Below are positions 7,402 to 13,099 of a DNA stretch of 15,887 bases, in pieces (the first letter of the stretch is position 1; each line of letters opens with the position of its first letter). Origin of the DNA: JAXGQD01 sp964401615 (GTDB lineage: Bacteria; Bacillota; Clostridia; Saccharofermentanales; Fastidiosipilaceae); contig CAYNZF010000048.1 of NCBI GenBank assembly GCA_964401615.1, positions 1 through 15,887 of the forward strand. Reading direction: 5' to 3'. The notes below the pieces were generated by a model. That model was not told where the DNA came from. It saw nothing but the letters and a program-made list of their open reading frames with translations, and made no database searches. Both the position numbers and the translations under genes were made by a program.

Positions 7402-8391
7402 TTAGCCTGACTGCGAAGACTCGGCCCTGCGGATCATATCATCCGCGACAGCCAAAACAGCCCGGCCGGCCAGTTCGAGCACTTCGCTGCTTAGCAGGGA
7501 CTGTTCCACTTTTTTCTCGTGAACCTGCACTTCCCTGAATGATGAAAAGAGAATGCCTGAGGTCAAAATCGCGACCGTATGTTGAGGCGCATAAAGTGAG
7601 CTAAAGTCCTTTTGGCCGCGTAAATAACTCGTCATTTGTAAGAGCTCCTGGCCCATTTCGTCGAAATCCAAGGGTAAAAAACTGAGCAGCGCCAAGCTAT
7701 TCGCGCTATAGCGATTAAAGACCGAGAGTTGGTATTTTTTACAGGCCTCGCCTAATTTCACATAGCGCAGGACTTGTTTTTCCACATCTTCAGCCAGGGC
7801 CAGCACGATAGCCGCAGTGTAATGGCGCATTCCTTTCCGGGCTTGGTCCTTCAGCAGTAAATGAGCCTTTTCGACGCGTTCAAGGAGTTGACTGCTGTCA
7901 ACTCCTGCGATAAGAAGCATGCTCACCAAGATAGCGCTATGCCTTCCGGTAAGCAGCTTGTGGTTGAAGCGCATGGCTCTCTTGAAATGCGCCAAACGTC
8001 GAACATGCTCTGCAAAATCGGATTCCTCAAGATGTTCTGCCATTTGAAGCGCGATGTAACCGTTGGCCCAAGCGCCGGCCAAACGTTGTTCCCTCAATAC
8101 CGCATATGCTTTTTCTGCCTGTTCGATCAAGTAGTCCTCGCGTTTGGACAAAGACAACTCCGTCCATAAGTACAGTTCCGCGGCATGTCGGAATTGATTT
8201 TGTTTCATGGGCAGGGCGCGCAGCTTTTGTTTGACCCTCTCAACACCTTCTAAATCAACCACTTGACTCTGAGCGGCGAACAGAAAAGCCACCAGGGTTT
8301 TGGAAAAACCAAGGCGTAAAGGCATGTAGCGTTTCATGGCTTTAAAATTTTCAAAAAACAAGTCCAGTTTATTTTGGTGAAGCTTCAGCAT
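7402..8391 (-). CDS. DUF4003 family protein
   Basis: This 329-residue, mostly alpha-helical, soluble protein resembles the DUF4003 family of Bacillota proteins of unknown function. It opens with a lysine-rich helix (KLDLFFENFKAMKRYMPLR), continues with helices rich in leucine and alanine that look like a repeat-type helical array, and ends in a polar tail. There is no signal peptide, membrane segment or recognisable catalytic motif. The ATG at 8391 is preceded by GGGGA at short spacing. About 50 bases separate its stop from panE, so it probably heads a three-gene unit. It is divergent from the patatin gene across 192 bases. I cannot assign a role. Confidence 0.75.
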   Translation of the reverse strand: MLKLHQNKLDLFFENFKAMKRYMPLRLGFSKTLVAFLFAAQSQVVDLEGVERVKQKLRALPMKQNQFRHAAELYLWTELSLSKREDYLIEQAEKAYAVLREQRLAGAWANGYIALQMAEHLEESDFAEHVRRLAHFKRAMRFNHKLLTGRHSAILVSMLLIAGVDSSQLLERVEKAHLLLKDQARKGMRHYTAAIVLALAEDVEKQVLRYVKLGEACKKYQLSVFNRYSANSLALLSFLPLDFDEMGQELLQMTSYLRGQKDFSSLYAPQHTVAILTSGILFSSFREVQVHEKKVEQSLLSSEVLELAGRAVLAVADDMIRRAESSQSG

Positions 8392-8452
8392 AAAATCCCC
8401 AGTCAGCCCTGCGTTCTGTTTAATATGAGCGCGCCTCGATATCTACTTGTTC

Positions 8453-8458
8453 ATTATA
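8453..8458 (-). promoter_or_regulatory. Candidate -10 box for DUF4003-panE unit
   Basis: A perfect TATAAT on the minus strand lies about 60 bases upstream of the DUF4003 start. The -35 region is poor. Confidence 0.35.
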
Positions 8459-8469
8459 AGCCAATTCCA

Positions 8470-8533
8470 AAGCGAGAAACGAAGCGAGCGGCAGATTCTG
8501 CAAGCGAGATTGAAATATTTTTGTTCTTCGCTT
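8470..8533. repeat. Repeated AAGCGAG heptamers in the divergent DUF4003/patatin region
   Basis: AAGCGAG occurs at 8470-8476, 8482-8488 and 8502-8508, and a near copy AAGCGAA lies inverted at 8527-8533. A perfect palindrome GCAGA-T-TCTGC (8491-8501) sits between the second and third copies. The cluster lies between the two divergent promoter candidates, where a shared regulator could bind. Confidence 0.35.
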
Positions 8534-8538
8534 AGCAT
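8510..8538 (+). promoter_or_regulatory. Candidate promoter for patatin gene
   Basis: TTGAAA (8510-8515) and TAGCAT (8533-8538) are 17 bases apart, about 45 bases upstream of the chosen patatin start. Prediction from sequence only. Confidence 0.4.
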
Positions 8539-8583
8539 CAGTTTATATGCATTCATTCAATTTGAGTTATGCGGGGTCGTCTC

Positions 8584-9456
8584 ATGGCTATATACAATAA
8601 TATTCACGATGTCGCCTTGATTTTTGAAGGCGGTGGTATGCGCGCCAGTTTCAGCGCGGGGATATTGAACAGTTTCCTGGAAGCTGAGCTTTATTTTAAC
8701 TATGTCACCGGTGTTTCAGCCGGTGCTTCCTGTACCATCAATTATTTATCGCGTGACCGGGTTCGTGCCAGACGTTCGTTTGTCGAGATCGTGCAGCACC
8801 CCTCGTTCGGTGGATGGAACTATTTTTTTCGTGGCAAAGGTTATTTCAACGCGGATTGGATCTACGAAAAAAGCTCTTATGATGTTTTGCCATTCGATAT
8901 TAAGACGTTCAATGACAATCCCGCGCAAGTCAAGATCAGCGCCATAAAACGCACCAACGCGGAAGTACGTTTCTGGGAAAAAAGCCAGCTGCGCACGGTT
9001 CCCGAGATCGTCAAAGCGGTGCGGGCTTCTTCCACGTTGCCACTGCTCATGCCTCCACCGACCATCGATGGTGAGAGCTACTATGATGGTGGGCTTCGCA
9101 ACGGTCTTGAACTAGAAACAGCTCAAAATGACGGCTTTAAGCGTTTTGTTGTAGTAATGACGCGCGAACGAGGTTATCTGAAAGCGCCTCAAAAACACCA
9201 AAAACTGCTTAGGTATTATTTCCGTAAATCACCGCAATTGTTTCGGCTGATGTCCGAGCGTCACTTACGCTACAATCGCACGGTGAATGATCTGAAAAGT
9301 TTAGAAAAAAGAGGGCAGGCTTTCCTCATCTACCCGGAAAAAATGAAGGTTAACAGCGGCTGCCGCGATTTCGGTCTTTTGGAAGAAAATTACCGGGATG
9401 GTTTACGACAAGGGCGAGCCCTGATAACGGAACTTGAAGGCTTTTTAAAAAAATAA
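8584..9456 (+). CDS. Patatin-like phospholipase (YjjU-like)
   Basis: This 290-residue protein is a patatin-fold lipid acyl hydrolase. The oxyanion-hole motif EGGGMR is at residues 15-20, the nucleophile S45 in GVSAG (GxSxG), and the dyad aspartate D168 in DGG. All active-site elements are present. The C-terminal third, with RHLRYNRTVNDL and a Y-P-E-K segment, resembles the DUF6363 extension of YjjU-type patatins. There is no signal peptide, so action on the inner membrane leaflet from the cytoplasm is expected; the natural lipid is unknown. ATG at 8584 is preferred to the in-frame ATG at 8569 because GGGG (8573-8576) sits 7 bases before it. It stands alone between divergent DUF4003 and the PadR operon, which has its own promoter. 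Confidence 0.88.
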   Translation: MAIYNNIHDVALIFEGGGMRASFSAGILNSFLEAELYFNYVTGVSAGASCTINYLSRDRVRARRSFVEIVQHPSFGGWNYFFRGKGYFNADWIYEKSSYDVLPFDIKTFNDNPAQVKISAIKRTNAEVRFWEKSQLRTVPEIVKAVRASSTLPLLMPPPTIDGESYYDGGLRNGLELETAQNDGFKRFVVVMTRERGYLKAPQKHQKLLRYYFRKSPQLFRLMSERHLRYNRTVNDLKSLEKRGQAFLIYPEKMKVNSGCRDFGLLEENYRDGLRQGRALITELEGFLKK

Positions 9457-9524
9457 ATCGCTGCAGTTGTTTTCCACTTGCGGCAATCATTTGGTGCAGC
9501 ATCTATTTATCGACTTATACTATA

Positions 9525-9553
9525 TTGACTTCTTATATTATACGCCGTATATT
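9525..9553 (+). promoter_or_regulatory. Near-consensus promoter of the PadR-DUF4097 operon
   Basis: TTGACT (9525-9530) and TATATT (9548-9553) are separated by exactly 17 bases, the best promoter match in the window. It lies 75 bases upstream of the PadR start in an AT-rich block. Confidence 0.7.
9539..9551. promoter_or_regulatory. Dyad overlapping the -10, candidate PadR operator
   Basis: TATAC-GCC-GTATA is a perfect 5-bp dyad around a 3-base centre and covers the first half of the -10 box. PadR proteins bind dyads as dimers and often repress their own operon; that this is the site here is inference from position. Confidence 0.4.
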
Positions 9554-9627
9554 ATTACTTATAAAAGAGTGAGGCTTAAGCACTCGGACTCAGAAAGCGT
9601 ACATCTATTAAGTAAGGAGCATTTATC

Positions 9628-9954
9628 ATGGCATTTCCGATTTCCGCGACATTACTGGACTTTTGTGTTTTGGCGATCATAGAAAAAAGTGACGCGTACG
9701 GATACTCGATCACTCAAAGCATGCAGTCCGTCATGAGCATTTCAGAATCCACTTTATACCCCGTTTTAAGGCGCTTGCAGCAGGCTTTTTTGCTTGAGAC
9801 CTATGATCAGGAATTTCAAGGACGCAATCGTCGGTATTACCGGATCACAGAGCAAGGCAAAAGGCAGCTCCAGCTTTTCAACGAGGAATGGGCACAGCAC
9901 AAAGCGATTGTTGACAGTCTCATCAAACACACGACAGAGGAGGCCATGGCATAA
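9628..9954 (+). CDS. PadR family transcriptional regulator
   Basis: This 108-residue protein is a PadR winged-helix DNA-binding regulator. The recognition-helix and wing signature is ISESTLYPVLRRLQ (about residues 32-45) followed by RRYYRITEQGKRQL, both standard for the family. Its short C-terminal helix is the usual dimerisation element of PadR subfamily 2. TAAGGAG (9613-9619) lies 8 bases before the ATG. Its stop codon shares a base with the next start (TAATG). In many Bacillota, PadR genes of this type directly precede HAAS/DUF1700 and DUF4097 genes and control them. A dyad over the operon promoter suggests autorepression. The inducing signal is unknown. Confidence 0.93.
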   Translation: MAFPISATLLDFCVLAIIEKSDAYGYSITQSMQSVMSISESTLYPVLRRLQQAFLLETYDQEFQGRNRRYYRITEQGKRQLQLFNEEWAQHKAIVDSLIKHTTEEAMA

Positions 9955-10895
9955 TGACACGCGAAAATTTTATCAACGAATTGGGTAAAGAACTGCAGCA
10001 CGCCTCCATCGCCGAGCGTGAAGAAGCCATCAATTATTATCTGGAGTACTTTGAGGACCGCGGTATCGCACCAAAGGACGAGGTCCCCGCGGATATCGCC
10101 GCACCGCGCACCATCGCGCAGGAAATTTTGATGAATATCCCCTACTCACAAACCCAGGCCGCTAATCAGGCAGAGTATAATCTTTTGCCCATGTCTGTTG
10201 TGGAATCATTGGAAATTCGTCTAAAAATCGCTGGTTTCGAACTGGAATGGGCGGATATTCCCAATCCTGAACTGAAATTGCCCTATACCAAAGAAGGGCG
10301 CGGCATGAATTACAAAATCGACTTTTCCATCCAGGGCACGCATCTGCGCATCATTGATGAAGCCCCGAGCGATTTGTTTTCCAAATGGAATCGCTTCAAC
10401 GTGGATCCGGTGGTGCTGCGACTGCCGCGAAAAACCAGGCTCAAAAATGCCTACATCGACCTCAGCATGGGCAGCACCAAGCTCTACGGCATGACCGCAG
10501 AAAAACTTGAGCTGCGCAATGCGATGGGCGCGGTCAAATTGGTCGGCGGCCTCATCGAGTACATGGATGCAGAGCTCAAAATGGGCTCCTTTCAGCTGGA
10601 TCGTGCCGACATTAACGGTTCCCACATTCGCGTGTCGATGGGTGACCTGCGCGGTAAAGCCAAGCTGCTTGGTTCGCACCAGATCAGCTGTGAAATGGGC
10701 AGCATCAGACTCGATTTACAGCAGTCGCAGGCTGACACCCACTATCAAACTGAAGTAACATTGGGTTCTTTCCGCATCAACGGCGAAGCCGGTGGTCAAA
10801 GCAATCTGTCTTACAAGCCCAATCCCTCTTCCCAACTCCGCCTGGCGGTCAACATGGGTTCCATCAAACTGAATTTCCTAGAAAAATCGCATTGA
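9954..10895 (+). CDS. HAAS (DUF1700)-DUF4097 fusion protein, predicted cytoplasmic
   Basis: Residues 1 to about 64 form a HAAS/DUF1700-type helical head (MTRENFINELGKEL, REEAINYYLEYFEDRG, then IAQEILM). It is followed directly by a DUF4097-type beta-strand repeat region from about 80 to 313. No membrane segment is present between them or anywhere else, and there is no signal peptide, so the protein should be cytoplasmic. The repeats carry an xxMGxxxL motif at residues 170, 189, 208, 227, 246, 268 and 299, with a degenerate copy (LKIAGFEL) at 90; the central copies are exactly 19 residues apart, suggesting a beta-solenoid with one turn per repeat. GAGGAGG lies 10 bases before the ATG, which overlaps the PadR stop. 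HAAS heads are usually attached to a membrane region, so direct fusion to DUF4097 is notable. Function is unknown. Confidence 0.8.
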   Translation: MTRENFINELGKELQHASIAEREEAINYYLEYFEDRGIAPKDEVPADIAAPRTIAQEILMNIPYSQTQAANQAEYNLLPMSVVESLEIRLKIAGFELEWADIPNPELKLPYTKEGRGMNYKIDFSIQGTHLRIIDEAPSDLFSKWNRFNVDPVVLRLPRKTRLKNAYIDLSMGSTKLYGMTAEKLELRNAMGAVKLVGGLIEYMDAELKMGSFQLDRADINGSHIRVSMGDLRGKAKLLGSHQISCEMGSIRLDLQQSQADTHYQTEVTLGSFRINGEAGGQSNLSYKPNPSSQLRLAVNMGSIKLNFLEKSH

Positions 10896-10911
10896 CGCGG
10901 AAGGTTAAAAG

Positions 10912-11001
10912 ATGACACAGGATCAATTTATGGCTGATCTGGCCAGGCACTTAAAGAAAGCCCCTGACTCTGAACGAAGCGCCGCATCCTTCCGCTCGTG
11001 A
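10912..11001 (+). CDS. 29-residue HAAS head fragment (split HAAS-TM gene, upstream part)
   Basis: The ORF reads MTQDQFMADLARHLKKAPDS and stops after nine more residues. It resembles the first 20-odd residues of a HAAS/DUF1700 domain and parallels the start of the preceding gene (MTRENFINELGKELQHAS). It has a good ribosome site (GGAAGG, 10899-10904, 7 bases before ATG), so initiation here is likely. The rest of the HAAS domain, roughly 40-60 residues in relatives, is absent. Its TGA overlaps the GTG of the following membrane ORF (GTGA). It is either the remnant of a gene damaged by deletion and frameshift, or a short leader that couples translation of the membrane protein. Confidence 0.55.
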   Translation: MTQDQFMADLARHLKKAPDSERSAASFRS

Positions 11002-11306
11002 TTTTGAGCATACTGGCTTTACCCATCGCGCTGCCCCTGGCTTTTGCCCTGATTGCGGTGGCCGTCGCCGTGTTTGTGGTTTTACTCGTCGTAATTATCA
11101 GTTTGTTTGCGGTGCTGGGGACACTTGTCTTTATCAGTGCGAGTCTGCTGTTCCAGCCTCTGACTGCATGGATCGTTTTGACCGCGACTGCGGGCCTGCT
11201 GCTGGGACTGGGTTGTATTTTTTTGGTCCTCAGCTTTATGCGTTGGATCGTCAATTCGATCGTTAACGCAATCACGAACCAGGGCTCAAGGAGTGTGGCG
11301 CGATGA
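10998..11306 (+). CDS. HAAS-TM (DUF1700) membrane protein, split from its head
   Basis: This 102-residue protein is almost entirely hydrophobic, with about three membrane segments (residues roughly 2-22, 24-52 and 56-80) and a positively charged tail. It matches the membrane part of DUF1700/HAAS proteins, including a LPIALPLAFALIAV start. The only plausible start in frame is GTG at 10998, without a ribosome site of its own but overlapping the stop of the 29-residue HAAS fragment. In the same frame a TGA at 10971-10973 blocks any upstream extension, although the seven codons after it (encoding TKRRILPL) look like genuine membrane-flanking sequence. Its stop overlaps the next ATG (ATGA), so translational coupling runs through the operon. 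Pseudogene remnant or coupled split gene are both possible. Confidence 0.55.
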   Translation: MILSILALPIALPLAFALIAVAVAVFVVLLVVIISLFAVLGTLVFISASLLFQPLTAWIVLTATAGLLLGLGCIFLVLSFMRWIVNSIVNAITNQGSRSVAR

Positions 11307-12187
11307 AAAAATTGACTATCGTCGGTTTATGTCTGGCTTGTACTGGGCTGGTACTGCTGACTGCTGTCGCTTTGACCGGGGGCTTCAAGCAAGTCCTCAG
11401 TGCTGAGCGTCTGCCGGATTTCGTGCGTTCTGCGGTCCCCTTCAGCGGGGCTTATCAAAAAACCGATAAAAGCATTCGCCTGGCCGATGAAGCCATCGAG
11501 AGCATCAAGGTCGATTTGAGTATGGGGGCTTTTGAGATCAGGGTCGGAGATATCGATGTACCGACTTTGAGCTATCAGGAAGTAAAGAGCGGTGATGACT
11601 TGCTCTACGAAATTCGCACGGAAACAAAGGACAAAGTGTTATTCATTGATGATTATTACAAAGCGCAGCGCTTGTTTTTCATACCCGGTCCGAACATTGA
11701 CCCCAAGCAAATTGTTTTGACTTTACCCCAAGATCTCCTGCTCAGCCGGGTCAGTATTTCACTCAGTATGGGCAAAACAGATATTGCGGATCTTAAGGCC
11801 AAAGAGCTGGAGCTGAAACTCGACATGGGTGGTGCCCGGCTGGACAATGTCAATTTGGATTTTGCCAGATTGAACCTGAGCATGGGTTCGCTTGAACTGT
11901 CCGGTGGTCAGATTCGCGGAAGTGAAATCGACCTGGACATGGGAAGCATAAATTCGGACGCTGAACTGCGTGGCCGGCAGAGCATCGAGTGCAGCATGGG
12001 TTCCGCAGACTTGAAGCTGCCTTTCAGCCTTACACAAATCAACTATGAAGCGGATCTGGCGATGGGCTCTCTCTATGTGGATGGGCAAAAAACCTCTGAC
12101 CTGATTCACCGTGAGGGCATTAATGTTTCCGCTGATTTCAATTTCGAAATGTCCATGGGTTCTGTTAGAATTGAGCTGCTAGATTAA
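11303..12187 (+). CDS. Membrane-anchored DUF4097 family beta-repeat protein
   Basis: This 294-residue protein has an N-terminal hydrophobic helix (about residues 4-27) and then a long soluble region predicted to lie outside the membrane. The soluble part is a DUF4097-type beta-strand repeat. The xxMGxxxL motif occurs at residues 72, 154, 173, 192, 211, 230, 252 and 283, giving spacings of 82, 19, 19, 19, 19, 22 and 31. It is clearly paralogous to the HAAS-DUF4097 protein encoded upstream. AAGGAG (11288-11293) lies 9 bases before the ATG, which overlaps the preceding stop. The hydrophobic helix contains a cysteine (LACTG) but the lipobox is poor and hydrophobic sequence continues after it, so an uncleaved anchor is more likely than a lipoprotein. 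DUF4097 proteins are described as putative adhesin-like; no function is proven here. Confidence 0.82.
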   Translation: MKKLTIVGLCLACTGLVLLTAVALTGGFKQVLSAERLPDFVRSAVPFSGAYQKTDKSIRLADEAIESIKVDLSMGAFEIRVGDIDVPTLSYQEVKSGDDLLYEIRTETKDKVLFIDDYYKAQRLFFIPGPNIDPKQIVLTLPQDLLLSRVSISLSMGKTDIADLKAKELELKLDMGGARLDNVNLDFARLNLSMGSLELSGGQIRGSEIDLDMGSINSDAELRGRQSIECSMGSADLKLPFSLTQINYEADLAMGSLYVDGQKTSDLIHREGINVSADFNFEMSMGSVRIELLD

Positions 12188-12226
12188 ATTTCTCAAATTA
12201 ATCGCTGTTCATTTAATGGGGTCCGC

Positions 12227-13000
12227 ATGGTAAAAATTATTTTCTTTGATATTGACGGTACCTTGATCAGTCGAACGACGCATCGCGTCGCGGCATCAAG
12301 CCTGGACGCGCTGTCCGAACTGCGCAGTAAAAACATCAAACTCTGTATTGCTACGGGTCGCGGCCGTGGGCACATTCCGGCTGAATTTTTAGAACTCTTT
12401 GATGTCATCATCTCGCTTAACGGTCAGTGTGCTTATGACAAATACCGCGATTATTTTAAGCACGCTTTTGATCCGGATGACGTCGCCCTCCTGGTTGATC
12501 TGGCCTTGACCATGACGGTGCCCATGTACTTCGTGACGGAAGACGGTTACTTCGTTAATTATATCGATGAGCAGATCCTGCAAGAAACCCTCTGTCACAA
12601 TCTCCCCATACCGACGATTGCTGATCCTCGTTTCGCTTTGAGCCAGCCGGTTTACAGTGCTTCGGTTTTTCTGCCTCCTGAAGCAGAGCGTGAGCTGATG
12701 AGTCAAAGCAAGAATCTGGAAGGCACCCGTTGGGATGATTCCTTTTTCGACGTTGTTTTGCGTGGATATGGTAAACACAGTGCTTTGACTGAAATCTGTG
12801 GAATTTTTGGCATCGACCCACAAGACAGTATGGCCTTTGGTGATGGAGGTAATGACCTCAGTATGTTAAGAGAGGCTGGCATTGGGGTCGCGATGGGCAA
12901 CGCGAATGAGCAGGTCAAAGCGCAGGCGGACTACATCACGGATGACGAAGACCATGACGGTATCGCCAACGCCCTGCGTCACTTCGGCTTGATTGACTGA
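12227..13000 (+). CDS. Cof-type HAD-IIB family hydrolase
   Basis: This 257-residue protein is a haloacid dehalogenase superfamily phosphatase with a C2B cap (Cof subfamily). The nucleophile and acid are D8 and D10 in FFDIDGTL, motif II is CIATGRGRG, the motif III lysine is K183 in GYGKHSALTEI, and motif IV is GDGGND (D206 and D210). All catalytic residues are intact. Such enzymes dephosphorylate sugar phosphates, cofactors such as pyridoxal phosphate or flavin mononucleotide; the substrate cannot be told from sequence. GGGG (12218-12221) lies 5 bases before the ATG. It starts 39 bases after the DUF4097 gene with no terminator between, so it may be read through from that operon. Confidence 0.9.
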   Translation: MVKIIFFDIDGTLISRTTHRVAASSLDALSELRSKNIKLCIATGRGRGHIPAEFLELFDVIISLNGQCAYDKYRDYFKHAFDPDDVALLVDLALTMTVPMYFVTEDGYFVNYIDEQILQETLCHNLPIPTIADPRFALSQPVYSASVFLPPEAERELMSQSKNLEGTRWDDSFFDVVLRGYGKHSALTEICGIFGIDPQDSMAFGDGGNDLSMLREAGIGVAMGNANEQVKAQADYITDDEDHDGIANALRHFGLID

Positions 13001-13041
13001 GCCGGCTTGTTGACTGGTCTTTTGCTTCACTCACAAATATT

Positions 13042-13084
13042 AAAAAGCTCGCCGGCTGCTGTTCGCATGCTGACGAGCCTTTTT
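13042..13084. terminator. Shared terminator between HAD gene and gcv operon
   Basis: An inverted repeat with arms GCTCGCC (13047-13053) and GACGAGC (13072-13078) is flanked by AAAAA on the left and a T-run on the right, so it can work in both directions. The sixth pair is a C-A mismatch in plus-strand RNA but a G-U pair in minus-strand RNA, so the stem is better for the gcv direction. The gcvPB stop is 15 bases away. Confidence 0.65.
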
Positions 13085-13099
13085 CATTTTTGCCTCTGC

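Noticed and set aside
9457..9524. GCTGCA...TGCAGC inverted repeat after patatin as a terminator
   Set aside because: The loop is about 30 bases and no T-run follows on either strand.
11303..11390. Lipoprotein signal in the membrane-anchored DUF4097 protein
   Set aside because: The residues before the cysteine (C-L-A-C) do not form a good lipobox and a hydrophobic stretch continues after it, as in an uncleaved membrane anchor.
12389..12823. 144-codon minus-strand ORF inside the HAD gene
   Set aside because: Fully antisense to an intact HAD phosphatase with all four motifs; no independent support.
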